64,000 nucleotides of DNA from the NCBI RefSeq assembly GCF_954871325.1, contig NC_088775.1, forward strand, positions 22,111,561 through 22,175,560, given 5' to 3'. The notes under the pieces were generated by a model. It searched no databases. It was not told where the DNA came from and was given only the letters and a program-made list of their open reading frames with translations. Below are positions 1-11,681 of this stretch, piece by piece. This DNA comes from Gordionus sp. m RMFG-2023. Lineage: Eukaryota; Nematomorpha; Gordioida; Chordodea; Parachordodidae. Both the position numbers and the translations under genes were made by a program. Position 1 is the first letter of the stretch; each line of letters starts with the position of its first letter.

Positions 1-735
1 TCTTTCATATCCAGATTTAATTGAGTAGGCATTTAATCTATATACAACATGTTTTCTTCTCTGTCCAAGTGTTTGATCACCAAATTTTTTAATAATTTCT
101 TCATAGTTTTCAATACCTTTGTTATATTTATTGTGCTTATAATGGTTCTTTTTTTCATTAATATTGCATTTTAAATTGGTATCTATGGTATCACCTTTGC
201 TAATATTATCATTTATATTTGCTCTAAAAATATTATTTTTGCAGTTAAATTTTATTTTATCATTATAATCATCTTTATTACTATAATTATGATTTAATTT
301 TTTTATTTTATTTCTATTTTTATATGCATTATTTATAATTGGCATAATATCTGGAGAAGTATAATAACATTCTGGCCCCAAATTTTTACTACGTTTAATG
401 CCATTAACAAATGCTACAGTGTCCATTTGGCTTATTAGATTTTGGTCCATGATAACATCAGACCAAATGTTATTTATTTTTAGATTTGTATTTTTACTAA
501 AGCCAATATCCTTTATTTTTTTTAAATCTTTAATAGTTTTTCTTCTAAAATCAACTGAATGGTTAGATAATTCATCATATTCTAGAAAAAGTAAAGTAGG
601 ATCGTCATTGTCACTTGATATACATTCTCCATCACTTTCTAGAATAGTTCTGCTATTGGACTAAATAAATAATTGTTTAAATATTATTATGCAATCAATT
701 ATTACTGTATCACAAAATGAACCATTTACATTCAT
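1..735 (-). CDS. Partial host gene, tentative PHAX-like (snRNA export adaptor), N-terminal part
   Basis: The minus strand is open from 660 to the window edge (220 codons without a stop in very A+T-rich DNA), so it is surely coding. A first exon 706-735 starts at ATG (735) and reads MNVNGSFCDT; an intron 661-705 (45 nt, GTAATA...TTTAG) joins it in frame to exon 2, which begins SNSRTILESD. An acidic start is followed by a basic stretch, then NNIWSDVIMDQN, IKRS and ECYYTS. The order NNIW-x2-V-x3-QN ... I-x-RS ... E-x-Y-x-Y resembles the conserved N-terminal block of animal PHAX, which links m7G-capped snRNA, CBC and CRM1 for nuclear export. The RNA-binding domain would lie beyond the left edge and is not seen. 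The exon and splice are solid; the family name is a guess from motif spacing. The rest is Asn/Lys-rich and uninformative. It is the only non-transposon gene I find. Confidence 0.6.
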
Positions 736-2086
736 CTTTAGAAATTATTAAAATTCGAATTCGGGATAGATATTAATTAATTCTTACTTAATTGATTTTG
801 ATTTATCAAAGATAGTTGCTAAACCCTGACCAGACCAAAAACATATGCTATTTTTTTAAATAAATGCAAATTTAGAATAATTTTAAAGACCGTGAACTAT
901 ATTTCCGTTTTACCTGTGAACTTTAATAAAAAGAAGTAAGGAATTATTTCAAAAAATTGTGGCCGATTACTTGTATGAATGATGGAAAAGTTGATTATTA
1001 TATTGCAAACAAAATAATGGGGATTATGTGTCTTCAAGTTACAATATTATTATACAATATTTGCTTTCAAATCTCACAATTTGTCTCAAGCCAATAAATG
1101 ATGTCAGGTTATTTATGAAAATACTCATTTTTGATATCCCATGTATGGAGCTTTTGATAAGGGAATAAAACCAAATTCTTTTTAGCAGTTATAGTGCCTA
1201 AAACTAAATAATGATTGTTAGACTTGAAATTTACATATGATAGGATATGTTTTATTCAAAGACCGGCCTTGGTATGCGAGCCGTATTTTTTTAATTAGAC
1301 CCACCGTGCTGGGCCAAAAAATAATTTTTTTATAAATACCTGGGCCAGGCCTAATAATAATTTTTTTAATATCCTAGCGTAGCTGAATATTTACGATCGT
1401 TATTATTATCTATAAAAATTAAAAACAAATAAAATTTATTAAAAATTGTTTCAGTAGACGTTTAAATAGCAAGTTGTCTTCTTATGCCTACAGGTAACTT
1501 TGGCTTGCCTAAAAACGTGAATGATCTTTTTGAATATAAATTCCTTAAATTCTTGATACCTTATCTGATGGGATGTCGCGAGAACCTAGCGTTACTCTGT
1601 TGTACATATACTTGTGTATGTATAACATAATAGGACTAGGCGCTTAATTATCATGTGTCACGTAAAATAATATTCAAAATATTTCTTTAACTAATCATTT
1701 TTTTAGATGATATTCAATTAAATTAAAAGCAACAATGATACACTCAATATTTAAAATATGATATACTTTTTAAGGGGATATTTTAGATAGTCTCTTTTCT
1801 CTGTCCCAGATTCAGGCAATTACGTATGTTCGTTGCAAGGGAGAGTGCAAAATGATTGATAGTTATATAAAAGTCTATATTAAAGTATAAGGGAGAGGGA
1901 AATTACCATAGACCAGTCGATTTAAAAGTGGTGATTCAAACTCACTTCTTTTACAACAAATGGGGAGATAAGAAATTTGAAAAGTTATTATGATTCGTGA
2001 TATGCCTAATAATATTCTTTAGTTTTAATTAATCATTATTATTGCATTTTTGTAGTTTGGACTTATCTTGGATTTAATTTTTGGCT
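736..2086. other. Non-coding, decayed DNA
   Basis: No convincing exon or element ends. At about 1261-1380 there are two short G+C-rich patches (GACCGGCC, CCTGGGCCAGGCC) in otherwise A+T-rich DNA. Similar patches occur at 25584-25625 and 46960-47110, so this may be a worn dispersed repeat. The stretch from 736 may hold the promoter and 5' UTR of the minus-strand gene at 1-735, but no motif is clear. Confidence 0.4.
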
Positions 2087-2230
2087 CAGTAGCGTCACTA
2101 GGAAGAGGCCTGCAGGGGCTCGAGCCCACTGAAAAATTTGAATAGCCCCCTGAAGCAAAATTTTTTTTTAATGGCTTTTTAATATCCCTTGAACTAAAAA
2201 TAAATTGTTATGAAAGCCCCCTTAATGATT
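2087..2230. mobile_element. Possible terminal fragment of a hAT-type element
   Basis: Starts CAGTAGCGTCACTAGGAAG, followed by a G+C-rich stretch (GCCTGCAGGGGCTCGAGCCC) and two CCCCCT runs. The start resembles the end at 57061-57076 when read backwards (CAGAAGCGTCGCTAGC) and the general CAGNGGCGT style of hAT termini. No partner end or target duplication was found, so it is a fragment or a one-ended remnant. Confidence 0.35.
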
Positions 2231-2810
2231 TCTTTTAGGAATCTATTAGGTAATATATAGATTTAATTTTATTATTTAAATATATCTAAATTTTTATTAA
2301 ATAAAAACTATTTTAATTATTAGATTAGATTAATATATATAAATTATATTTTCACTATGTCAGCTTGCAATCAAATTCTGTGTTAAAAATAGAATATCAA
2401 TATCACTCACGAAATATTAATTTAGCATTAACAGTTGAAACTTAATTGACTTTTATTATTTAAATTATTATATAACCCTAATTAAATAAATTATAATTAT
2501 TTATTAATTTTAAATTAACAAATTTTATAAATTACTCGAGTTCAAAATACTAATCAACTATATTGTTTATTTTTAAATTTAATTATCATGCCTCTTCCTA
2601 AAAATATTTTCAAGGTATAAATAAGTATAGGAGATTACTTTATAAAAAAGTAGACATATAATTTAATATCCCCTATTATATATAATTAGTTATAAAATAT
2701 TAGGTAAAATGCCACTTTTACATACATATTTGACAGTTATAAAATATATTAAAGTTAATATTTTAATAAATTTTATTAATAGATACTTTTGATAATAAAT
2801 ATTAGAGTTG
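2231..2810. other. A+T-rich DNA with nothing recognisable
   Basis: Simple A+T-rich sequence without open frames, element ends or clear repeats. Confidence 0.4.
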
Positions 2811-2943
2811 TACATTTGCTCAAAATAAAAAGATCTTCAATCTTTGAAGATCGTAAAATTTGAAGATCTTTTAAAAAAATTTTGAGCAGCGGATCTTTGA
2901 AGATCTTTTATTTAAAATATTTTAGATCAAAGATCTTCAAAGA
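2811..2943 (+). repeat. Dispersed repeat R1, copy 1, first piece (AGATCTTC-rich end)
   Basis: Carries interleaved GATCTTCAAAGATC-type palindromes. The same kind of sequence, inverted, lies at 54570-54776. The repeat is cut at 2943/8029 by the LTR element 2944-8028, whose target duplication AAAGA comes from this palindrome. It continues at 8029-8380 and 11101-11216. Confidence 0.7.
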
Positions 2944-3175
2944 TGTTATGTATTCAAATTTGGACAATTCAATTTATATTAGTACTGTTATTACTATCCA
3001 ATTTATTCAAATTATATTTTTATTTTAGTTACAAATTTATTTTAAGTTAACCTTTTTAATATTATAGTCTAATTTTAATTTGTAAAAAATGTTATATATA
3101 CCTTACGAAAAGAGAAAGATATTAGTTAATAAAATATATTTTTTATACTCTCCTTAAAATTTGTTTTTCTCTTCA
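2944..3175 (+). repeat. 5' LTR of element A1
   Basis: A 232-bp LTR, TG...CA, matching 7795-8028 almost throughout. The promoter and polyadenylation signals of the element would lie here, but no clear TATA box can be separated from the A+T-rich background. Confidence 0.9.
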
Positions 3176-3190
3176 TGGTGCCTCGTTGGC
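3176..3190 (+). promoter_or_regulatory. Primer-binding site of element A1
   Basis: TGGTGCCTCGTTGGC follows the LTR directly. It is complementary to a tRNA 3' end (CCA preceded by GGCA-type bases), the usual primer for minus-strand DNA synthesis. The other LTR elements here have TGGTGC or TGGTCC at the same place. Confidence 0.75.
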
Positions 3191-3375
3191 AAAAAAAACT
3201 CGCCACCACGTAAATTTTTTTTAGAAATTTTTATTTTTAAAAAAAATTTTTTTCTCTTCGAAATGTAAATATGAATAATAAAAAAATTATAAAACGAAAC
3301 AAATAAATTCTATATAAAGAAGGAAAATAAAGGTAAAAATCATTTTAAAGTTATTTCCATTATGTTTCATTCAAA

Positions 3376-3597
3376 CTCATTAATATTCCCTGGGAAATTT
3401 CTATTTATGATATACTGTTTGAATTAACTTATAATTGCGATGTACATTACTCAAGGATACTTGGTAGTAATGACGTCATGTTTGAATTTGTGAGCCTTAA
3501 AGAAATGGTCAACTATTTTGAACTACTTAATGGGAAGTCTTACGTATATAATGACTCGGAGTTTATTCAACTCCATTGTATTTTTGTTAAAATATGA
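3376..3597 (+). CDS. Small upstream ORF of family A (about 75 aa, RRM-like pattern), copy in A1
   Basis: The reading LINIPWEISIYDILFEL ... VMFEFVSLKEMVNYFELLNG lies between the primer-binding site and gag. Two further family A units (35824-36045 and 38562-38798, minus strand) carry the same protein in the same place, with most differences conservative, so it was maintained as a protein. The layout (N-x-P start, a V-x-F-E-F strand, a helix, then ELLNGK, a last strand) resembles an RNA-recognition motif. Such an ORF ahead of gag is not a standard Ty3/gypsy part. This copy is a fossil. Confidence 0.6.
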   Translation, partial: LINIPWEISIYDILFELTYNCDVHYSRILGSNDVMFEFVSLKEMVNYFELLNGKSYVYNDSEFIQLHCIFVKI

Positions 3598-3640
3598 AGT
3601 GTTATAATTTCTAAATATGTATACGATTTATTAATAAAAT

Positions 3641-4400
3641 ATGGATATAAAACCAGAATTAATATATAAAATTCCAAAATTGGTTGGACCACTTACTGAG
3701 ATTTACTTAGACAGAATATTAAGTTATTTTTCGACCAGCACATTATCGGACTCTATTAAAATAAATACTTTGCTTAATAATTTATCAGACGAGGTCTTTG
3801 ACAATATTAAATCAATTTGCTCCGATACCGACATATTAGATCTTAAAATAGTGACTAAAACGTTAACTTACCTTTTACCTGTACAAGATAAAAACATTTT
3901 AATAAACAAATTTAACTTATTACAGCAGAACTCGAGTGAGAATTTCATGCAATGGTACATAAGAGTATCGAAACTACATAAAAATGTAATTTTTCGGACG
4001 AAAGTAGATTAAAAGAAAAATTACGTACGTCTACCTTAAATGACAAAATAAAATATAAATTTTGTAAAAATATTAATTTAACCTTAAATGAAATGGTAGA
4101 GCTAGGAATTAAATTAGATAGTATCAATCATAAATCAGATGTTGATAATATAAGTTATATGAATAACGATAAAAAGTCTGATAAAGATAAAAACTTTAAC
4201 AGTAGAAATAGAAATGACAATAATAATTATTTTAGACCTGATAATAATTTTAGAAATAATTATGATAATAGAAATAGAGATAGGAATTACAACAATAATT
4301 TTAGATAAAGGAATTACGGTAATAATAATTCGAGATACCACGATAATTATAACAACTATAACTACAATAACTATCGCTACAACAAAAATAATCAATCTAA
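3641..4400 (+). CDS. gag: gag region of element A1
   Basis: The N-terminal 120 residues (starting MDIKPELIYKIPKLVGPL) form a predicted helical domain matched closely by the copies at 35454-35768 and 37938-38426. The C-terminal part is dominated by Asn, Arg, Asp and Tyr (NNNYFRPDNNFRNNYDNRN style) and has no Cys-His zinc knuckle. The basic Asn/Arg tail may take the knuckle's place in RNA binding, as an inference. Assigned to gag from its position before protease/RT and its conservation between copies. The copy is broken. Confidence 0.7.
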
Positions 4401-4599
4401 TTATGGGAAATAATACATGGCATGATAATAATCAAGGAAAACAGATCCAATACGGTGACGGAAACCGTAACATTTACCAATCTTATAACAACAATTCAAA
4501 TAATTATAGAGGTAGTGACAATAATCCGAGAAAGCAAATACAATATAACAACAACTCATATAATTATAGAGGTAGGGACAACAATAATAGAAAGCAAAT

Positions 4600-7365
4600 A
4601 CAATACAACAACAATGATTATAATATGAATATTGAAGAAATTATTGAAGAGAAAGTCGACTCTACAAAGAACATAGATGATAACGATTTCAATGTTAACA
4701 ACTTATCTGGGGACATGCTCAATGACAAAGATAATGCATTTATGACTACTTTAAAAGTGAACGATATATGCAAGTCGACACAATTGACTAATGGGCCAAT
4801 CAACAAAGCAAGTGTTAAGTTACATTTAAGAAGTGATGCCCAACCTAAAATTATACCGCCTAGACGTATACCTTATTCAAAAATTGATCTTGTTAGCAAT
4901 GAACTTAAAAAATGGATACATGATAAAATTATTGAGCCGGTGAATGATGTCCGATGGGCAAGTCCTATTACTCTACAAAGATGATGGGACCATTAAGCTT
5001 TGTGCTGATTTTAAGGACACTTTAAACCTAGCTCTAGAAGATTTCAGATACCCTCTTCCACGAATCAATGATCTAATAGCTAAACTTTCAGAAAGAAAGA
5101 AATTTACGAAGATTGACTTTAAAAATGCTTTCTTACAGATCCCAATTGATAAAAGTTGCAGAAATATTTTAACCATACAAGGGATATTACCAATTTACTA
5201 GACTTCTCTTTGGGCTTAAGACCTCATCTGCAATTTTTCAACAGATAATGGATCAAATCTTCGGTGACATGGATGACGTCATATTTTATATTGATGATTT
5301 ACTTATAACTGGAAAAAACGATAAAGCCCACCTTAACAACATAAAAAAAGTGTTTGATAGAATATCATCGTTTGGGCTAATACCTAACTTCAATAAAAGT
5401 GTGTTCTTTAAAAACAAAGTGATGTTCCTGGGTCATGATATTGACGCCAAAGGGATTCATGCTAATCATGACAAAATTGAAGCAATAATTAATATGCCAG
5501 AACCAAAATCAGCTGCTGAATTATCAACATTTCTGGGAACGGCTGGCTACTATAGATAATTTTTGAACAATTTTGCAGAAATAGCCGATCCTCTTTATAA
5601 GATTGTCAACAAAGAAAAATGGGCTTGGAACCTAGAACACTCTAAAAGTTTTAATGATCTTAAGAAGTTGATTAGTCTTCCACCTGCTTTGACATATTTT
5701 AACCCTGAATTACCTATAGGAATAGCCACTGACGCATCGAAATGTGGTTTAGGAGCTGTATTATTTCATACTGAAAAAGATGGTAAAGAAAAACCTATAG
5801 CTTTCGCGTCAAGAACTCATTAAAATCCGAAATGAACTATACCAATATTGAGCGTGAGGCTCTCGCTATTATGTTCGCTATAAGGAGGTTCCAGGAATAC
5901 TTAATTGGCACTAAATTTACAATTATTACTGACCATAAACCTCTAGTTCACATCTTTACCAAGGGTCTTAAAAATAATAGCACTATGTCCTTAAGACTCC
6001 AGAAGTGGAATATTACATTAGGAGGATATGATTTTAATATAAAGTATAAAGCCGGTAAATATAATGTTGTTCCTGATTGTCTCTCGAGATTACCACAAGA
6101 ATGTCATGATGAAGCTGTTGAAAATATCACTATAATAAATGAATATGGGGATTTACCTATTAATTTTAATCAAATTCCTGATGAAACTTTGAAAGATATT
6201 GAATTAAAACAAGTCATAAATTATATTAAGAACAACAGGCCTATAATGTATAATATTTATAAAAACATTGATTTGGAATTAAGTATAATTAAGGATTGTC
6301 TTTACAAAAGCAATAGAATCATAATTCCGTCTTCTATGAGAAAAAATATACTACAGTCATTACATGAAGGTCACTTGGGAGCAGGAAAAATCAAATCCTT
6401 AGCCAAAGATTACATGTGGTGGCCTGGTATAAACAATGACATAGTAATGGAAGAGAAAAGTTGTGACGATTGTAACATATATCATGATAATCCTATAAAG
6501 ATACAAAAACCATTGGTTTCGGCAACCAAACCGTTTGAAAGGATACACATAGATTATGCGGGTCCGTTTTTAAAAAAAAATTGGTTGATAATAGTCGATG
6601 CCTACAGCAAGTTTCCAATTATTATTCCTGTAAAAAATATTACGACTGGTTACTTTAAAAGAATTTTTTAAAACTATTTCGCTATGTGGAATACCTGAAA
6701 CTATAGTTACTGATAACGGCACTAACTTTACGAGTAACGATTTTGAAAAATTTTGCCACAATTATAGTATCAAACATGTGCTCACATCTGCTTATCACCA
6801 GCAATCCCATGGCCAGGTAGAACGCATAGTGAGAACGTTCAAAACACATATGAAAAGGAATATTAAAATTGACCTAGATATCGCACTTGGCAAGTTTTTA
6901 TTTAATTACAGAAATACGCGTAATGATACTACAGGAGTTACTCCATCTCAAAGAAGGTTTAATCGAGATATTAGAATTAAATGGGACTTATTAAAACCGT
7001 TGGAGGGGATGGAGAATAAAATAAACGTTACTTTACCACGAAATAGAACCTTTAACGTAGAAGATTTTGTTTGGTACAATGTACAAGGTGATGATAAATG
7101 GTGCAAAGGTATGATCACACATAAAGAAAGTGACATGATGTTCCAAATTAAGACAGAAAAAAGTATTTTGAGGAGACATCTAGATAAATAAGAATTAGAA
7201 ACTGTTTTAACACACTTATTAATTATGACTCTAAGGATTCTTTTAAGGAGGTAAGTGTGACAAAAATATAAAAATTACTGATAATAACGATATACCACCT
7301 ATTTCTAGACCTGTGCGAATTAAACAAAAACCTGTTTATTTAAAAGACTACATAACTTAAAATAT
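4600..7365 (+). CDS. pol: pol region of element A1 (RT, RNase H, integrase)
   Basis: RT (about 4840-5560) shows RRIPYSKIDL, the KIDFKNAF block and the catalytic FYIDDLLITG. RNase H (about 5690-6010) shows ATDASKCGLGAVLF, the NIEREALA helix and TDHKPLVH. The integrase (about 6300-7190) has the HHCC finger (HEGHLGAGK ... CDDCNIYHD), HIDYAGPF at the first core acid, and VTDNGTNF. It closes near 7360 with RPVRIKQKPVYLKDYIT, a typical gypsy integrase tail. The best-preserved part is RNase H to integrase (5832-6671). Broken in several places. Confidence 0.9.
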
Positions 7366-7794
7366 AAAATAAATATTAAAATGCATAAAGTAAATTAAAT
7401 ATTAAAACGCTTACACTAAAACGCAAAGAATCAAAACGCTGAAAATATTATATAACAATCTTATTGATTTATCATTCTTCGTTTATTCTTATATCCAATT
7501 TGATGAATTATTATTTCTCATTATTCGTAACTTACTGATGATAATAACAATTTTGAAAAATGATAATAATAACAACTGAGTATGACAAGCAAGCTATATG
7601 ACAAAGTCACGATTATAAGGACAACTTACGATAAGGATATCAAGCTTACGATTTAAACAAACCAACGTGCAAATCGATTTAAACAAACCAACGATTGGGA
7701 CAAGCCAAATGATGACTTGTGAAACAACTTGATGAACTAACTAACTACGATAACATATTTAAACTTATGTGAAGGTTTTTTAGAAGAATCTGAA
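7366..7794 (+). other. 3' untranslated part of element A1
   Basis: No coding. Contains repeats of AAAACGC (7410-7440) and short direct repeats AAACAAACCAACG (7656-7690). The same AAAACGC-type motif occurs in the non-autonomous LTR element at 19873-23314, which suggests that element is derived from this family. Confidence 0.55.
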
Positions 7795-8028
7795 TGTTAT
7801 GTATTCAAATTTGGACAATTCAATTTATATTTGTACTGTTATTACAATCCAATTTATTCAAATTATATTTTTATTTTAGTTACAATTTTATTTTATATGT
7901 TAACCTTTTTAATATTAAAGTCTAATTTTAATTTGTAAAAAATGTTATATACACCTTACGAAAAGAGAAAGATATTAGTTAATAAAATATATTTTTTAAA
8001 CTCTCCTTAAAAATTGTTTTTCTCTTCA
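7795..8028 (+). repeat. 3' LTR of element A1
   Basis: A 234-bp LTR matching 2944-3175. It is followed by the target duplication AAAGA. Confidence 0.9.
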
Positions 8029-8380
8029 AAAGATCTTCATATTTTATAACGTTATAGTAAATTATTATTTTTTTGATATTATTTTTTGAAGTAAATGGGT
8101 TAGTAAGCATGTTAAATTAAAATAAAAATTCAATAAAGATGTACCGACAATTTTCATAATCGTTATTATTGAACTTTTTTGAATTTTTTTAAGGCAAATG
8201 GGTAGAAATAGATATTGTTAATATGTTAAATTAAAATTTCAGTGAAGATGTATTACAGGAAAGTGACAATTGTCATAATCGTTATTTTTGAACTTTTTTG
8301 ATTTTTTTTTATATATAACATAGAAAACTGACAATTGTCATATGTAATATTTTTAAACTTTTTTAAAATTTAAACAAGGA
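8029..8380 (+). repeat. Repeat R1, copy 1, middle piece with satellite-like units
   Basis: Resumes with AAAGATCTTCAT and then carries about three units of the form TGACAATTGTCATAATCGTTATTTTTGAAC, the same unit amplified at 40230-41770 and 49790-50990. Interrupted at 8380 by the hAT element 8381-11092. Confidence 0.7.
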
Positions 8381-11092
8381 CAGTGGCCCCTACAACGGGG
8401 GGGGGGGTCCGAAGCAACTGCTTCAGTAAATTGAGTGGGGGTACTTTTTTTAAAAAAAATTTTTATTTTAAAATTTTTAGTGGGGGTACTTTTTTTTTAA
8501 AAAAAATTTTATTTTAATGTTTAAAAATTTTTTTTTTATTGTTTTGCTACATCCATCCATAACCAATTGATTTCTGGTTTATGTATGCAATATTAAGACC
8601 CCCTCCCCCCCCCCCACTTATTTATTAATTTAATATGTTTTGACGGAAATTTTAGATCGATGTGTAGTAAATTAAGTTGTTATACGAGATTTCTTGTCAT
8701 AAATTATTTTTCCAATTTCAAAATATGCCTAAAAATATTAACCAAAAATAATAAAATGTGTTAGAAACAAATATAATATCTGACTCTTTTAATGATCATG
8801 AAATTTAATAGTGATATTATTGTGCATGAATACAGACACATATGATGGCCGATTATGGAAAGCTTTCACACAACAAAAATTCCATATTACAATTTATAAT
8901 ACCCCAGAAAGAATGTGTGGATAATACCGTTCTATCATAAGATTATTAATAAGATGTCTAGGTTATTTAATATCTGGTAACCAAGCCTTCTGGGGAACAG
9001 GCTTCAAGAAGGCAATATGACGGGCCTTATTAAACTCATTGCAGATTCTGAACCTGTACTGGGAGAAAAACAATAAGGGATTAAAAACGAAATCATATGC
9101 AAATCTATTAACATATAATAACATAAATATTCTCATTAAACCATGAAAAATATGGTTATAAAAAAATTCAAAATGAGAACAGGTGCTTTTCAATCATAGT
9201 TGATGGCACATATAGTGTTTCGAAATCAGAAGCAATAGCTTTGACTAAGATATGTTGAAAATAGTGAGACACCGAAGCTGTTGAAAGACTGATTGACATA
9301 TATTGTACGTGAAATACCACAGGTCTCGATATTAAGCATAATATAATGTCCAAACTTGGCTCGATAAATTTACCCCTTGAATTCCTAGTTGGGCAAAGTT
9401 ATGATGGCGCCTCAAACATGAATGGAAGAATCTATGGTGTGCAGGCCTTGATTAGAGCAGAGGCGCCAAAGGCAGCTTTTATTTGGTGTTATTGTCATTG
9501 ATTAAATTTAATCATTGTTCAATTATGCCAATCAATTAAAGAACTTCAAATGTTCTAGGAATACTAGATGAGATTTATATCTATTTTAATGGTGTAAAAA
9601 GATATGAGGTACTCAAAAAATTTCAGTGTAATGATCTGAAAAAATCGCAACGATTTCTACGCATCAAGAATACCACTCGGTAATATTACATTATTTATTT
9701 ATATTTAAAATGTTTTTTATTTAGAAGCTGGCTATCGTCATATAAAGCTATTGTAAATTTTTTTCTACTTTATGATGCCTTGAGGGCAGCTTTAACAAAT
9801 TTAAAGGATTCTGAAGATCCTGCCACTTCAACTATGGATAGTGCTATAGTCTTTAGAATAGAAAAATTTGATTTTATCTTATCACTTAGTGTTTTGGATA
9901 AAATATTGTTGATAACAAGTTTGGCTTGTACAAAATTGCAAACCATTTCGAAGGATATAGGGTTTGCAATAAATCAAATTCAATTGGCAAAAGATTGCTT
10001 GATTAATTTGAGAAGTATAATATAAATTATTGTCTTAATTATTTTTTAATCTAATAGATAATTACACTGAATTTTTGGATGTTTTTTCAAAGGCACAAGA
10101 TTTTATGAAGAAGAGAAATCTACCTTTTGATTTTAAAAGTTCTAAACTTCAAATACAATCCAAAAAGGAGAGGAGGTATATATACTTTCATCATTAAATA
10201 TAGAAATTTTTTTTAGCTTTAAAATAGGTGTGTTTTATGCTACACTCGATTTAATTATTATGCAGTTTAACGAAAGATTTAATGATGATTCGATGAAATT
10301 TTTACAAACATCATTTTTTACGCCAAGTAATGTGGCAGAAAAATCAATTATTAAAGAAGATATCGAGGATATCTGTGAATTTTACAATTTAAATTCAAGT
10401 CAAATTTTCGAAGAAATGTTGAAGTTTAGAAATATTTATAAGATGGCCAAAATAGGGAATGTAATTATTACTCATAACCTAGAGGTTCAAGAATCTAAAG
10501 ATTTGTCAGATTCTGATAATTGTAAATTTATTTAATTAAAATATTTTTACCAATACATTATATAGCTTCTTCTGATGACGATGATAAATCAGGGACTTAC
10601 GATTCAGATTGAAAAAACTATTCATTTATTTTACATTGTCGTCTACTTTAAAATTTTTCTGCTTTCCCTAATTTAAGAATTTTATATAAATATTTATTAC
10701 ATTCCTACAACCTCATGTACTGCCGAAAGAGTCATGAGTAAAATTAAATTAATTAAAACAAGACTTCGTAGTACCATGAAAGATTCATTTCTCAATAATT
10801 TAACCATATTATCAATGGGAAAAAATTTATTTAAACAATTAAATATTGATGAAATTATAAATTCTTTCGCTTTCTCTTTCCCTAATTTATCTAAATTACT
10901 AATTTAAAAATAATATTATAAAGTATATATTTTTTGCATTTTATTTATATATATTAAATTGATTATTTTTGAAATTTATAGGTGTCATAAAATAATTATC
11001 ATTTTTTCGAGGGGGGGGGGGGGTACTTTTCAAGGGGGTACTTTTCATGGGGGTATTCTGCTTCATTCGCTCAGAAAGTGTAGGGGCCACTG
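8381..11092 (+). mobile_element. hAT transposon, ZMYM1/DUF4371-like group
   Basis: Terminal inverted repeats CAGTGGCCCCTACA and TGTAGGGGCCACTG, with a perfect 8-bp duplication AACAAGGA at 8373-8380 and 11093-11100. G-runs (10-13 G) and GGGGGTACTTTT repeats lie just inside both ends (8398-8480 and 11012-11058), as subterminal transposase sites often do. It inserted into repeat R1. The ends are intact; the transposase gene is decayed. Confidence 0.93.
8830..10907 (+). pseudogene. hAT transposase (ZMYM1-like), decayed, with short introns
   Basis: Catalyses cut-and-paste movement of the element around it. Recognisable parts are PLEFLVGQSYDGASNMNG at 9370-9430 (the second catalytic acid region) and FIWCYCH followed by LNLIIVQLCQ near 9480-9530, interrupted by a TGA at 9499-9501. 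Next come RIKNTTRSWLSSYKA across an intron at 9680-9724 (45 nt), a helical insertion domain (9780-10014), another intron at 10015-10057 (43 nt), and the C-terminal dimerisation motif PTTSCTAERVMSKIK (about 10700-10745), ending at TAA 10907. The N-terminal zinc finger and first catalytic acid are not recognisable in 8830-9170. Best match in kind is the ZMYM1-like hAT proteins of animals. Confidence 0.8.
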
Positions 11093-11100
11093 AACAAGGA

Positions 11101-11216
11101 TAAAATAAAGATATTTTGAAAATTATTTATTATTTCAAAATTATTGAAAAAATATAAAGGTTAACCAGGTTTGTTGTTAGAAAGGTCCTACCCCATCTAA
11201 TTTTAAAAAATAACCG
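11101..11216 (+). repeat. Repeat R1, copy 1, last piece
   Basis: Reads TAAAATAAAGATATTTTG ... GGTTAACCAGGTTTGTTG ... GTCCTACCCCATCTAATTTT. The same sequence occurs inverted at 39173-39300, which fixes the shared end of R1 here and next to the LTR at 39172. Confidence 0.7.
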
Positions 11217-11299
11217 TCTACAATCTAATTTTTTTTTAATAAAAAATATTAGCTCAGCATGTTTCTTAAATCTTTGATGGCTTTAGATTATAAAATATT

Positions 11300-11615
11300 A
11301 AAAAGTGGTGCCTTCTAACTTCTATAATTTGAGCGTTATTTAAGTAAAGTCGTGCTTTTACAATGTACGACATTAAACAGCAAGCCTTTGCAAGCTCTAA
11401 GGCATAGCTGAAATATATACTACGAGTCCAGATTTTTTAAATATATTTATGGATTGTCAAATTCTTGGTTTTGACGAAATAATAAACCTGACCTAACTTA
11501 TTCAATTGGGTAGATCTAGTTTTTTTTATTATGAAAATATTTTATATTTTTTTTATATTACTCTATTAATTCGAGTCGCGAAAGGCAGTTTTAATTATGA
11601 ATATTTATTGTAAAC
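11300..11615. repeat. Direct repeat D1, copy 1 (left of piggyBac)
   Basis: TTCTAACTTCTATAA ... TTCGAGTCGCGAAAGGCAG matches 13070-13310 in the same order with about 15-20% difference by eye. Function unknown; it may be a tandem duplication that predates the piggyBac insertion. Confidence 0.6.
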
Positions 11616-11681
11616 CTATCAAATAGTTCAATATTAACATCGAAATATTTCTCCTTTTAAAATTCAACCCATACTTTTTGA

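Larger units (their letters stand above)
2944..8028 (+). mobile_element. Ty3/gypsy LTR retrotransposon, family A, copy A1 (fossil with both LTRs)
   Basis: Two LTRs (2944-3175 and 7795-8028) begin TGTTATGTATTC and end TCTCTTCA; a 5-bp target duplication AAAGA lies at 2939-2943 and 8029-8033. The parts in order are LTR, primer-binding site, a small upstream ORF, gag, pol (RT, RNase H, integrase), a 3' UTR with repeated AAAACGC motifs, and LTR. The LTRs differ at roughly eight positions, so the copy is not new, but both ends are whole. The coding part is broken in several places (about five or more). It inserted into repeat R1. The order RT-RNase H-integrase identifies it as Ty3/gypsy rather than copia. 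Confidence 0.92.

Noticed and set aside
398-664. Plus-strand 88-codon frame
   Set aside because: It is antisense to the spliced minus-strand exon at 1-660, which has better evidence (longer open frame, in-phase intron, motif).
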